A stretch of 20,853 nt of DNA from JAQGJA01 sp965651535 (GCA_965651535.1 CBFGSX010000012.1:1-20853); one strand, 5' to 3'. Positions 7,480 through 15,081 are shown, counted from the first letter of the stretch. The notes: generated by a model from the letters alone, not told the origin. Program-made: numbers and translations.

Positions 7480-8395
7480 GGCAACAATATGGGCAACGGC
7501 GGCCATCGGCGTGATCGCGCTTGTTGCGGCTATAGGCGTGACGCAGCGCGAGCCGATTATGAATTGGTTGACGCAATCGGCCGAGGTTTACGGGGATCGC
7601 GGGGCATCGAAGGAAGATACGCCGCCGATTGAGACGACGCAGGCTGAGGCTCCGGCTCCGGCGCCAGCGACGACCTTCACGGAAGAGGAGATCGCGGCAA
7701 AAGCACAAGAGATCGAGGAAGTGGCAAAGGAAATTGCTTCGGTTACCCCGCGGCCGATCGCGCCGCCGGCTCCGGTGCAAAAGGCGTCCACAGATGAATC
7801 CGGCGATGGGGCGGACACATTTACGGTGGATGTTGCCGCCGCGCTCAAGGACCGCGAGATCGGTTCACCGGACGCGCCGGTCGTCATCGAGGATTTCAGC
7901 TCGATGACCTGTCCGCATTGCGCCAAGTTCCACAACGAGATTTATCCCAAGATCAAGGAAGACTATATCGACACGGGCAAGGTGCGCTGGATCTATCGCG
8001 GTTTCCCGCTCAACGATGCGGCGTTGCGTGCCGAGATGCTGGCGCGTTGTGCGCCGGAAGATCAGTATGTCAAGATCGTCAACCTCCTGTTTTCGAATCA
8101 GACGCGCTGGGCCTTTGTCCAGGATCCGATTGCCAATCTGAGCGTCTTGCTGCGCGTGGCGGGTTTCACGGACGAGATGTTCCTGACCTGTGCCAACAAC
8201 AAGGAATTGATGGACGGCCTGTTGAAAGCGACCCAGTCATGGGGGAAAAAATACAATATCAATGCGACGCCGACTTTCATTCTCAACGGCGAGAAGGCTC
8301 TGACCGGTGCAGGAACGCATGAAGGCTTTGTCTACGATCTCGAGCGCATGCTGCGCCAGTCGATGGAAGTCAAGCAAACCCCGATGCCGCAATAA
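7472..8395 (+). CDS. Membrane-anchored DsbA-like thiol:disulfide oxidoreductase
   Basis: The 307-residue protein has an N-terminal hydrophobic segment (about 5-24) with no obvious cleavage site, so it is probably a periplasm-facing membrane anchor. A Pro/Ala/Glu-rich spacer (about 40-110) follows. The thioredoxin-fold domain (about 115-300) has the active site C147-P-H-C150, the same CPHC dipeptide as E. coli DsbA, and a cis-proline motif in NATPTFILNG. The family oxidises or isomerises cysteines in exported proteins. The CPHC site favours an oxidase role, though BdbD-like or ScsC-like members look similar. AGAGGA lies just before the ATG. Its neighbours are the overlapping DUF721 gene and smc 32 bases downstream, an arrangement I recall from several alphaproteobacteria. 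The cysteine-paired exported proteins encoded at 56-3819 are possible substrates (inference). Confidence 0.92.
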   Translation: MRKATIWATAAIGVIALVAAIGVTQREPIMNWLTQSAEVYGDRGASKEDTPPIETTQAEAPAPAPATTFTEEEIAAKAQEIEEVAKEIASVTPRPIAPPAPVQKASTDESGDGADTFTVDVAAALKDREIGSPDAPVVIEDFSSMTCPHCAKFHNEIYPKIKEDYIDTGKVRWIYRGFPLNDAALRAEMLARCAPEDQYVKIVNLLFSNQTRWAFVQDPIANLSVLLRVAGFTDEMFLTCANNKELMDGLLKATQSWGKKYNINATPTFILNGEKALTGAGTHEGFVYDLERMLRQSMEVKQTPMPQ

Positions 8396-8427
8396 CCCTC
8401 GCAAACACGGATAGAGTTACGACGTAC

Positions 8428-11400
8428 ATGGTTCAGTTCAGCAAGCTTCGCCTCAGCGGCTTCAAATCCTTCGCCGACAATACCGAGCTGGATATCCTGC
8501 CGGGCCTGACGGGCATTGTCGGCCCGAACGGCTGCGGCAAGTCGAACCTTGTCGAGGCGCTGCGCTGGATGATGGGGGAGACCTCGGCGAAAAGCTTGCG
8601 CGGCGGCGGCATGGATGACGTGATCTTCGCCGGAACGGCGAAACGTCCCGCGCGCAACTTTGCCGAAGTGTCGCTGGGTCTGCAAAACCCGAACCGCGAC
8701 GCGCCGGATCCGTATACCCATCTTGATCAGATCGAAATCTCGCGCCGCATCGACCGCGGCATGGGTTCCGATTACCGCATCAACGGCAAGGTCGTGCGCG
8801 CCGCCGACAGCGCGTTGTTCTTTGCGGATACCGCCGCGGGCGCGCATTCGCCCTCGATCGTCTCGCAGGGCCGCGTCTCGGATCTGATCCACGCCAAGCC
8901 CGCCGACCGCCGCCGCGTCCTCGAGGGTGCTGCCGCGATCTCGGGTCTGCATAACCGCCGCAAGGAAGCGGAAACGCGCCTGCGCGCCGCCGAGAAAAAC
9001 CTCACCCGCGTCGACGATCTGTTGAACCAGAAAACCGCGCGCTACGAGGATCTGGTCAAACAGGCGAAACAGGCCGAGCGCTACCGCACGCTTTCGGATA
9101 CGATCCGCCGCCTCGAGGCTTTGACGCTGACGCTGGAATGGCAGCGCGTGGACAACGATTCCGCCGCCGCGCAAAGCGCGATGGCCGTGGCCAACGAAGC
9201 GCAGAACCGCGCCAAACAGGCGATGTACGATCTGGGCCGCGAACGCGAAAGCCTGTCGGCGCAATGGGACGCGCTCGAGCGCACGATCAACGAATTGAAC
9301 ACGTCGATTCAAAACGAACAGCGCAACAAGGAACGCGCCGAGGACGAGATTCGCCGCTATGAAACCACGCGCGCCGATCTTGAAAGTCAGATCGCGACGC
9401 TTTCGGGCGACAACGAATACGAAGTGGCGGCGTTGAAAGCCGCGCAGGAAAAACTGCTGTCGCTGGCGAATGAAAAAGCCGAGCTTGAGGCGAATTTGAA
9501 CAGCTTCACCGATCAGGTCGAAACCGCCCGCGCCGAGCGCGACGAAGCCAAGAACTCCTATGACGAGGTGCAAAAAGCCCTCAGCGAACAGCGCGCCGAA
9601 CACGCCAGTCTGAACGCGCAGCGCGCCATGCTGCAACAGCAAGTGGCGCGTCTTGTTGCCGATAAGAACAATCTTGCCGCCGAGCAGGAACGCATCACCG
9701 CCATCTTGACGCAGATGGAAAGCGATTTGAAAAATTCCGATGCAGCGGCCTTGTCCGGGCGCGTATCGCAGCTCGAGGAGACGCTGGGCGTGACGCTTGA
9801 CAGCGTGACTGTTTTGGAAAAGCAATCCGAAAGCGCCGCACTTGAGATGAAATCCACCGCCGAGGCGCTGCAAGCGGCGCAGTCGGCGCTGCACCGCATC
9901 GACACCGAGATCAAGGCGCTGGCGGCTTTGGCCGAAGCGCCGCAAAGCGAACACGATCACGACCTCGTGCTCGACAAGATCACCGTGACGGGCGGCTATG
10001 AACAGGCGCTGGCCGTGGCCTTGGGCCGCGAATTGCGCGCGGGCCTCGATTCATCCGCGCCGGTTTTCTGGCAGGCGCGTGACGGCCAAAATCTTCCCGC
10101 ATTGCCGGGGAATGTGCCGTCTTTGGCTTCGGTGGCAAAAGCGCCAGAGGCGCTGAACGTCGCGCTGGCGATGATCGGCGTTGTCGAAACTTCGCAACAA
10201 GGCGCGTCTTTGGCCGCGCAACTGCAACCGGGCCAGATGCTGGTCTCGCGCGACGGCCATGGCTGGCGCTGGGACGGTTATACCGTGACGCCCGAGGCGC
10301 AGGCCGGCGCATCCGAGCGTGAAACGAAACAATTACTGGAACAGCGCAACCGTCTTGTGGTGTTGCGCGACGAGCGCCAGGCCGCCGCCGCTTCGGTGGA
10401 GGCCGCACAGGCGCAATACGATGCGGCGCAAGCGGCGCAGAACGATCTGCGCCACCAGACGACCGAAGCGCGCAACAGCCTCAACCAGCTCCAGCGCGAC
10501 GCGTCCTCGGCGCGCCAGCAACTGGCGAACGCGCAACAGAAACAGGCCGAGCTGGCCGCGCGCCAACAGGCGCTACAGGAAAAACAGGCCGACATCGCCG
10601 CGCGCCTGACGCAGACGGATGCCGCCAACGAGCAGCTGCAAAACCAGATTTCCGAACTGGCGCCCGAAGCCGAAAGCCAGCACCGTTTGCATTTGCTGCA
10701 GATCGACGCGCAAAAGGCCGAGGAATTTTACCGCGAAAAGGATCAGGTCTATTCGACCATCCACACGCAACAGGCGCAATGGCAGCAACGCCTGAACGCC
10801 ATCGCCGCCGACACCGCCGAATGGCAGCAACGCGAGCAAAGCGCAACGGCGCGTCTGGGCAATCTGGCCGAGCGTCTGGAAAAACTCAATGAATCGCTGG
10901 CTGCGCTGAAATCGCCCGACCATGTGCGCGAACAGATCGCCGCTTGCGACGAAAAACTCGCCGCGCTGAATGCCGAGATGTTCGCGCTTAATTCGCAGCG
11001 CACGGAATTGACCGCCTCGCGCACCGATCTCGACCGCCGCAATCAGGAAACCCAGGAAATGCTGATGGGCGCGCGCGAAGCGCTGGCCCGCGCCGAAACG
11101 CAGTTCCAAAACGCGCAGGAAATGCGCACGCGTGTCATCGAGACCAGCGAACAGAATTTCGCCTGCGCGCCGGACGACGTGGCGGCGCAATTCTCGTTCA
11201 CGGACGAAGACCTCGATCAGAATTTGCAAACGCTGCGCGCCAAACAGGACAAGGCCCGCAACGACCGTGACCGCATCGGCGCGGTCAATCTGCGCGCCGA
11301 AGAAGAGTCCCAGGTTTTGGGCGCAGAGATTGAAACGCTGACGGCGGAAAAGAACGACATCGTCGAGGCGATCGAGAAACTGCGCACGGGCATTTCGACG

Positions 11401-11910
11401 CTCAACCGCGATGCGCGCAAGAAAATGCTGGCCGTATTCGACGAGGTGAACGAGCGCTTCAAGGACACGTTCACGCGCCTGTTCAACGGCGGTGAGGCGT
11501 ATTTGCAACTGATCGACGCCGAGGATCCGCTTGAGGCGGGCTTGGAAATCTACGCCCAGCCGCCGGGCAAGAAACTGCAAACCCTGACGCTGTTGTCGGG
11601 TGGCGAGCAATCGCTGACCGCCACCGCCTTGGTGTTCTCGATGTTCCTGACCAACCCGACGCCGATCTGCATCCTCGACGAGATCGACGCGGCGCTGGAC
11701 GACGCCAACGTGGAGCGCGTCTGTGCGCTGCTTCAGGATTTTGCGAAAACCCACCCGACGCGTTTCCTCGTGATCACGCACAACCCCATCACCATGGCCA
11801 GCATGGATCGTCTCTATGGCGTGACCATGGTCGAGAAGGGGGTCTCGAAGCTGGTTTCCGTCGATCTGGCGGTGCAGCCCGAGCCGCATCTGGCTTTGGC
11901 GGCGGAATAG
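8428..11910 (+). CDS. smc: Chromosome segregation ATPase SMC
   Basis: SMC is the long coiled-coil ATPase that, with ScpA and ScpB, organises and segregates the chromosome. The 1160-residue protein shows the complete architecture: head part 1 with Walker A (GPNGCGKS, 32-39); a long coiled coil (about 165-505); a hinge of about 120 residues (about 512-635) containing GGYEQALAVALG; the returning coiled coil (about 640-1000); and head part 2 with the ABC signature LSGGEQ (S1057) and Walker B ending in D1084-E1085 (ILDEIDAALDD). The coiled coils are rich in Gln, Ala and Glu, as usual. The length is typical of bacterial SMC. The ATG lies in a short 32-base gap after the DsbA-like gene, with only a weak ribosome-binding site. 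atpI follows after 9 bases. Confidence 0.97.
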   Translation: MVQFSKLRLSGFKSFADNTELDILPGLTGIVGPNGCGKSNLVEALRWMMGETSAKSLRGGGMDDVIFAGTAKRPARNFAEVSLGLQNPNRDAPDPYTHLDQIEISRRIDRGMGSDYRINGKVVRAADSALFFADTAAGAHSPSIVSQGRVSDLIHAKPADRRRVLEGAAAISGLHNRRKEAETRLRAAEKNLTRVDDLLNQKTARYEDLVKQAKQAERYRTLSDTIRRLEALTLTLEWQRVDNDSAAAQSAMAVANEAQNRAKQAMYDLGRERESLSAQWDALERTINELNTSIQNEQRNKERAEDEIRRYETTRADLESQIATLSGDNEYEVAALKAAQEKLLSLANEKAELEANLNSFTDQVETARAERDEAKNSYDEVQKALSEQRAEHASLNAQRAMLQQQVARLVADKNNLAAEQERITAILTQMESDLKNSDAAALSGRVSQLEETLGVTLDSVTVLEKQSESAALEMKSTAEALQAAQSALHRIDTEIKALAALAEAPQSEHDHDLVLDKITVTGGYEQALAVALGRELRAGLDSSAPVFWQARDGQNLPALPGNVPSLASVAKAPEALNVALAMIGVVETSQQGASLAAQLQPGQMLVSRDGHGWRWDGYTVTPEAQAGASERETKQLLEQRNRLVVLRDERQAAAASVEAAQAQYDAAQAAQNDLRHQTTEARNSLNQLQRDASSARQQLANAQQKQAELAARQQALQEKQADIAARLTQTDAANEQLQNQISELAPEAESQHRLHLLQIDAQKAEEFYREKDQVYSTIHTQQAQWQQRLNAIAADTAEWQQREQSATARLGNLAERLEKLNESLAALKSPDHVREQIAACDEKLAALNAEMFALNSQRTELTASRTDLDRRNQETQEMLMGAREALARAETQFQNAQEMRTRVIETSEQNFACAPDDVAAQFSFTDEDLDQNLQTLRAKQDKARNDRDRIGAVNLRAEEESQVLGAEIETLTAEKNDIVEAIEKLRTGISTLNRDARKKMLAVFDEVNERFKDTFTRLFNGGEAYLQLIDAEDPLEAGLEIYAQPPGKKLQTLTLLSGGEQSLTATALVFSMFLTNPTPICILDEIDAALDDANVERVCALLQDFAKTHPTRFLVITHNPITMASMDRLYGVTMVEKGVSKLVSVDLAVQPEPHLALAAE

Positions 11911-11919
11911 GGGTGACCC

Positions 11920-12279
11920 ATGGAAGAAGAGCGCGGCCCGTTCGAACAACGTCTCCACGAAGCGCTCAAGCGCAACCATCTCGATTTGGATGAAAAGACG
12001 GACAAGCCGGTGCCGCACGCCGAGGAAGCCGATCCCGGTATGGCCGAGGCCAGCGCCGGATTGGCTTATGGGATGCGCATTGGGGTGGAGTTCATCTCCG
12101 GGACGGTGGTGGGGCTGTTGATCGGCTGGGGCTTGGATGCCTGGCTGGGGACGACGCCGTGGTTCCTGCTTCTCTTTGTTATTCTGGGGTTTGGCGCGGG
12201 CGTGATGAATGTCTATCGCGTCATTAACAACCTCGATGAGGGCATCGGAATCAATCGCCAGAATCGCTTGACAAAATAG
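11920..12279 (+). CDS. atpI: ATP synthase protein I (AtpI)
   Basis: AtpI is a small membrane protein that helps assemble the c-ring, and it precedes the F0 genes in many bacteria. The 119-residue product has a charged cytoplasmic N-terminus (1-48) and two membrane helices (about 52-72 and 80-99). The segment FISGTVVGLLIGWGLD and the following WFLLLFVILGFGAGVMNVYR match the alphaproteobacterial AtpI/DUF-like family. AGGGG of the stop region (TAGGGGTGA) serves as ribosome-binding site. It starts 9 bases after smc, so it probably shares that transcript, while the promoter for atpB lies inside its own last codons. Confidence 0.9.
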   Translation: MEEERGPFEQRLHEALKRNHLDLDEKTDKPVPHAEEADPGMAEASAGLAYGMRIGVEFISGTVVGLLIGWGLDAWLGTTPWFLLLFVILGFGAGVMNVYRVINNLDEGIGINRQNRLTK

Positions 12280-12296
12280 CCGTATTACTGTATATA
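12268..12296 (+). promoter_or_regulatory. Near-consensus sigma-70-type promoter for the F0 operon
   Basis: TTGACA (12268-12273) is separated by exactly 17 bases from TATATA (12291-12296). The -35 box lies in the last codons of atpI. Transcription would begin near 12303, giving a leader of about 40 bases before the atpB start at 12342. This is the best promoter match seen in the window. It would allow atpB-atpE-atpF'-atpF to be expressed independently of, and above, smc-atpI. Confidence 0.75.
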
Positions 12297-12330
12297 AGCG
12301 CGCATAAATACGGATTTGAACATTTTTATT

Positions 12331-12334
12331 AGGA
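12331..12334 (+). promoter_or_regulatory. Ribosome-binding site that decides the atpB start
   Basis: AGGA ends 1 base before the ATG at 12336, which is too close to serve it, but 7 bases before the in-frame ATG at 12342, which is ideal. The second ATG is therefore the likely start. Confidence 0.65.
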
Positions 12335-12341
12335 TATGGCA

Positions 12342-13070
12342 ATGCAAAGCCCGATGGAGCAATTCAGAATCAATGAGTTAATTCCGATTGAATTGTTCGG
12401 TATGAATCTGGCGTTTACCAACTCGGCATTGTTCATGGTTCTGACGGTACTGGTGTCGACGGCACTGATGTTGATCCCGATGCGCCGCCCGGCCATGATT
12501 CCGACCCGCTGGCAGAGCTTGCCCGAAATGCTTTACGAGCTGGTTCACGGCATTGTCCGCGATGTCATCGGCCCGGCGGGGATGAAATTCCTGCCGCTCG
12601 TCTTTACGCTCTTTATGACGGTTTTGATGGGCAATTTGCTGGGCATGCTGCCTTACGGCTTCACGATCACCAGCCACATTATCGTCACGGCGGCCCTTGG
12701 CGTGCTGGTGATCTTGACGGTGACGATTGTCGGATTCGTCAATCACGGCTGGCATTTCCTCAGCCTGTTCGCGCCGTCGGGCCTGCCGAAATTCATCTAT
12801 CTTATCCTGGTGCCGATCGAGCTGATCTCGTTCCTGTCGCGCCCCATCACCTTGGCGGTTCGTTTGTGCGCGAACATGACGGCGGGCCACACGGTGCTTA
12901 AGGTTTTCGCCCTGTTCAGCGTCAATATGGGCATCCTGTTCGGTCTGGCGCCGATGCTGATGAACTCGATGATCGTGGCCCTGGAATTGCTGGTGGCCGT
13001 ATTGCAGGCCTATATCTTTACCATTTTGACTTGCGTCTATCTCAAGGATGCGGTCGAGTTGCATCACTAG
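12342..13070 (+). CDS. atpB: ATP synthase F0 subunit a
   Basis: Subunit a forms the two proton half-channels beside the c-ring. The 242-residue product (from the ATG at 12342) has five to six hydrophobic segments. It carries the essential arginine R174 in ITLAVRLCANMTAGH, corresponding to R210 of E. coli, and the conserved LLVAVLQAYIFTIL in the last helix with Q222. MGNLLGMLPYGFTITSH matches the conserved helix 2-3 loop. The ATG at 12336 is an alternative start that would add two residues but has a badly spaced ribosome-binding site. A strong stem-loop separates it from atpE. It is the first gene after the promoter at 12268-12296. Confidence 0.97.
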   Translation: MQSPMEQFRINELIPIELFGMNLAFTNSALFMVLTVLVSTALMLIPMRRPAMIPTRWQSLPEMLYELVHGIVRDVIGPAGMKFLPLVFTLFMTVLMGNLLGMLPYGFTITSHIIVTAALGVLVILTVTIVGFVNHGWHFLSLFAPSGLPKFIYLILVPIELISFLSRPITLAVRLCANMTAGHTVLKVFALFSVNMGILFGLAPMLMNSMIVALELLVAVLQAYIFTILTCVYLKDAVELHH

Positions 13071-13078
13071 ATTGCGAA

Positions 13079-13109
13079 CTTGGCCAGAATCTTCTAAATT
13101 CCGGCCAAG
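13079..13109 (+). other. Intercistronic stem-loop between atpB and atpE
   Basis: CTTGGCC (13079-13085) pairs with GGCCAAG (13103-13109). After one A/C mismatch, GAAT (13087-13090) pairs with ATTC (13098-13101), closing a 7-base loop. No T-run follows, so it is not an intrinsic terminator. It lies 9 bases after the atpB stop and 27 bases before the atpE start, which has its own AAGGAAA ribosome-binding site. A role in processing or stabilising the atpE message, to supply the many c subunits needed, is plausible inference. Confidence 0.75.
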
Positions 13110-13136
13110 ACGTTTAACCCCCGAAAGGAAACCAAA

Positions 13137-13367
13137 ATGGATATCAATGTCGCCAAACTCTTCGCCGCCGCACTCGCGCTGATCCCGATGTTCGCCGTCG
13201 GCCTCGCGCTGGGCAAGCTGTTTTCGTCCTTTATCGAGGCTGTGGGCCGCAATCCGGGCGCGAAAAAAGACGTGTTCCAGATCGGCCTGATCGGTGCCGC
13301 TATGACCGAAGCCATCGCGATTTTTGCGCTGGTTGTTTCCCTGATCCTGATCTTCGTGGTGAAATAA
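13137..13367 (+). CDS. atpE: ATP synthase F0 subunit c
   Basis: Subunit c assembles into the rotating ring. The 76-residue hairpin protein has helix 1 (about 5-33), the polar loop R38-N39-P40 that contacts F1, and helix 2 (about 47-74) with the proton-binding carboxylate E58 in AAMTEAIAIF. AAGGAAA lies 7-8 bases before the ATG. The glycine motif of helix 1, normally GxGxGxG, reads A20-V-G22-L-A24-L-G26, and a proline (P17) sits just before it. Such changes in the packing face can alter ring size in other species, so the number of subunits here may be unusual (inference). A glutamate rather than aspartate, and no Na+-site signature that I can recognise, favour proton coupling. Confidence 0.97.
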   Translation: MDINVAKLFAAALALIPMFAVGLALGKLFSSFIEAVGRNPGAKKDVFQIGLIGAAMTEAIAIFALVVSLILIFVVK

Positions 13368-13372
13368 GGATA

Positions 13373-13909
13373 ATGATCCGTTCGTTGTCGGTAGGGTTAA
13401 CCTTGTTTGCGCTTCTGGTGGTGCCCGCTTTCGCGCGCGCCGAAGAGGCGGCAGACGTTCCCATGCCGCAACTGGATCCGACGCACTATGTCAGCCAGCT
13501 TTTCTGGCTTCTGATTTGCGGCGTGACGCTTTATGTGTTGATGGCGCGCGTGGCCTTGCCGCGCGTCTCGACGATGATCGACCGCCGCGACGATCAGGTG
13601 CGCGAAGATCTGGAACTGGCCTACAAGCTCAAGCAACAGGCCGAAGAGATCAAGGTCTCCTATACCAAAGCCTTGCGCGATGCCGATGATCGCGCCAAGG
13701 CGCTGATCGAGGGCGCGGTGCATGATTTCAGAACCGAGTCCGAAAAGGAGTTGATCGCGACGGTCGATCGCTTGCAGGAGAAAATCCAGGAGGTCGAAAC
13801 CTATTTACGCGGCGAAAAAGACGTTTTGCTGGCCGACCTCAAGGTTTATGCGTCCAAGCTGTCGGGGATCATCCTCAAAGAGCTGGACACGAAAAGGCAG
13901 GCGGCGTGA
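13373..13909 (+). CDS. atpF2: ATP synthase F0 subunit b' (second b-type subunit)
   Basis: The b' subunit pairs with b to form the peripheral stalk in alphaproteobacteria, cyanobacteria and chloroplasts. The 178-residue product has the b' hallmark MPQLDPTHYVSQLFW (31-45), a membrane helix (about 40-60), then a long charged helix for the stalk. It begins with an extra hydrophobic segment (residues 1-23, SLSVGLTLFALLVVPAFARA) that looks like a cleavable signal peptide ending ARA. This would place the short 24-38 stretch in the periplasm, consistent with the N-out topology of b subunits. AAGGA lies 5 bases before the ATG. It overlaps the next gene at its stop codon. Confidence 0.93.
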   Translation: MIRSLSVGLTLFALLVVPAFARAEEAADVPMPQLDPTHYVSQLFWLLICGVTLYVLMARVALPRVSTMIDRRDDQVREDLELAYKLKQQAEEIKVSYTKALRDADDRAKALIEGAVHDFRTESEKELIATVDRLQEKIQEVETYLRGEKDVLLADLKVYASKLSGIILKELDTKRQAA

Positions 13910-14388
13910 TGTTCTTGTTCAAGGATTCCTCTTTCTGGGTGGCGGTGTCGACGCTTTTGTGCGTCGGCTTCATCGCATGGAAAGCATGGCGCCCGATCTT
14001 GCAGGCCTTGGACGGGCGCGCCGCGGCCATCCACCAACGCCTCGCCGAAGCCGAGACGCTGCGCGTCGAAGCCGAAGCCATCTTGAACGAATACAAACAG
14101 AAAAGTGCCAATGCGCTGACCGAGGCGGAAGAAATTCTCCGCAACGCCCAGACGCGCGCCGACCAGATGCGCCGCCAGATGGAAAACGACCTCAAGGAGG
14201 CGATCGCCCGTCAGGAAGCCGGCGCGCAGAGCCGCATTGCACGCCTTGAAGCCGAAGCCATCGAGGCGGTCAAAGAGGCCGTTGTTGCCGCCGCCATCGC
14301 GCAGGTGCGCGAGAAATTTGAAAAAGAGGGCGTCTCGTCCCAAGATCTCGAAGCCTCGATCAAGGCCATTACGAAAACGCTGCATTAA
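13909..14388 (+). CDS. atpF: ATP synthase F0 subunit b
   Basis: Subunit b forms the peripheral stalk with b'. The 159-residue product has an N-terminal membrane helix (about 8-25, SFWVAVSTLLCVGFIAW) followed by a continuous charged helix rich in Ala, Glu, Arg and Gln, as expected. The ATG at 13909 shares its A with the TGA of the preceding gene. A GTG at 13906 is an alternative start that adds one residue. AAGG at 13894-13897 is the nearest ribosome-binding site. The F1 genes do not follow: rsfS does, starting on the base after the stop. This is the split operon arrangement of alphaproteobacteria. Confidence 0.95.
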   Translation: MFLFKDSSFWVAVSTLLCVGFIAWKAWRPILQALDGRAAAIHQRLAEAETLRVEAEAILNEYKQKSANALTEAEEILRNAQTRADQMRRQMENDLKEAIARQEAGAQSRIARLEAEAIEAVKEAVVAAAIAQVREKFEKEGVSSQDLEASIKAITKTLH

Positions 14389-14778
14389 ATGAACACACCC
14401 GCCGCCGCCGCCGAATTGAAAGCACTTGTTCTCAAGACGCTGGATGACGGCAAGGCCGTCGACATTGTGGATATCGATCTGGTTGGGAAATCCACCATCG
14501 CCGATTATATGATCATCGCCAGTGGCACGTCGTCGCGTCAGGTCGCGGCGCTTGCCCGCAAGGTGATGGAAGAAGCAAAAAAACAATTCCCGGGCAATGC
14601 CCAGCGCGTCGAGGGTTTGGCCGAAGCCGACTGGGTGCTGGTCGATCTGTCGGATGTCGTCGTGCATATTTTCCGCCCTGAAGTGCGCGCCTTCTATGCG
14701 CTCGAAAAAATGTGGGCGATGACCTCGCTGCCGCCCGTTGAAAAACGCGTCATGGGCACCAAAAAACGCGCGGAGTAA
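14389..14778 (+). CDS. rsfS: Ribosomal silencing factor RsfS
   Basis: RsfS binds ribosomal protein L14 on the large subunit and blocks subunit joining when nutrients are scarce. The 129-residue product shows the family core: LDDGKAVDIVDIDL (18-31), ADYMIIASGTSSRQV (38-52), and GLAEADWVLVDLSDVVVHIF (77-96) with RPEVRAFYALEKMW after it. The ATG follows the atpF TAA directly with no gap, and no clear ribosome-binding site is visible, so translation may depend on termination of atpF. In many alphaproteobacteria rsfS sits next to rlmH. Here the two are separated by 379 bases of repeats. Confidence 0.95.
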   Translation: MNTPAAAAELKALVLKTLDDGKAVDIVDIDLVGKSTIADYMIIASGTSSRQVAALARKVMEEAKKQFPGNAQRVEGLAEADWVLVDLSDVVVHIFRPEVRAFYALEKMWAMTSLPPVEKRVMGTKKRAE

Positions 14779-14804
14779 TCACGATCCTGTCAACCGCCGG
14801 AATC

Positions 14805-14850
14805 ACCTCTCCCCTCGCGGGAGAGGTCGACGCGTGAGCGTCGGGAGAGG
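14805..14850 (+). repeat. REP-like palindrome after rsfS
   Basis: ACCTCTCCC (14805-14813) pairs perfectly with GGGAGAGGT (14819-14827). A second hairpin, CGACGC-GTGA-GCGTCG (14828-14843), and a GGGAGAGGGG tail follow. This is the third copy of the unit seen at 1-57 and 4811-4846. It begins 26 bases after the rsfS stop, so it could stabilise the 3' end of the atp-rsfS transcript. Confidence 0.75.
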
Positions 14851-14862
14851 GGGAATCAACAT

Positions 14863-15050
14863 GTCCGCGATAACGGATAGTTTCCATTTTTGAAACGCAG
14901 AGCTAAACAGAGACAGACAGAGTTTGTTTATCTTACTTGCCGCGTAGCGGCCATAAAACACAGACCGAGCGTTTATCACGGTATTTGGGTGCGCTTCGCG
15001 CATTTTCCATTATCACGGAACGCTCTGTCTGTCTCTGTTTAGCTCTGCTT
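14863..15050 (+). repeat. Composite interspersed repeat, copy B (inner module inverted relative to copy A)
   Basis: The left block (14863-14903) matches copy A in the same orientation. The inner module (about 14904-15022) is the reverse complement of that in copy A. Perfect 26-base terminal inverted repeats lie at 14897-14922 and 15023-15048. The two hairpins recur: GCCGC-GTA-GCGGC (14939-14951) and TGCGC-TTC-GCGCA (14990-15002). An A-run (15053-15060) follows. The gap 14779-15157 holds this element, the palindrome before it, a C-run, and about 75 bases before rlmH. I see no gene in it. A short open frame across it on the minus strand is repeat-derived. Confidence 0.8.
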
Positions 15051-15067
15051 TTAAAAAAAATCATGCG

Positions 15068-15081
15068 CCCCCCCCCCCCCC
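15068..15081 (+). repeat. Homopolymer of 14 C
   Basis: A run of 14 consecutive C lies in the leader of rlmH, 76 bases before its ATG and just right of the composite repeat. Such runs slip during replication and are also frequent sequencing-length errors. Confidence 0.9.

Noticed and set aside
8332..12342. Two long minus-strand open frames (542 and 589 codons) opposite smc
   Set aside because: They are antisense shadows of the smc coiled coils, with arginine-rich and low-information products and no family match.
14803..15003. A 66-codon minus-strand open frame starting MREAHPNTVIN
   Set aside because: It is translated entirely from the palindrome and composite repeat. The same wording arises wherever the repeat is present, so it is not a gene.
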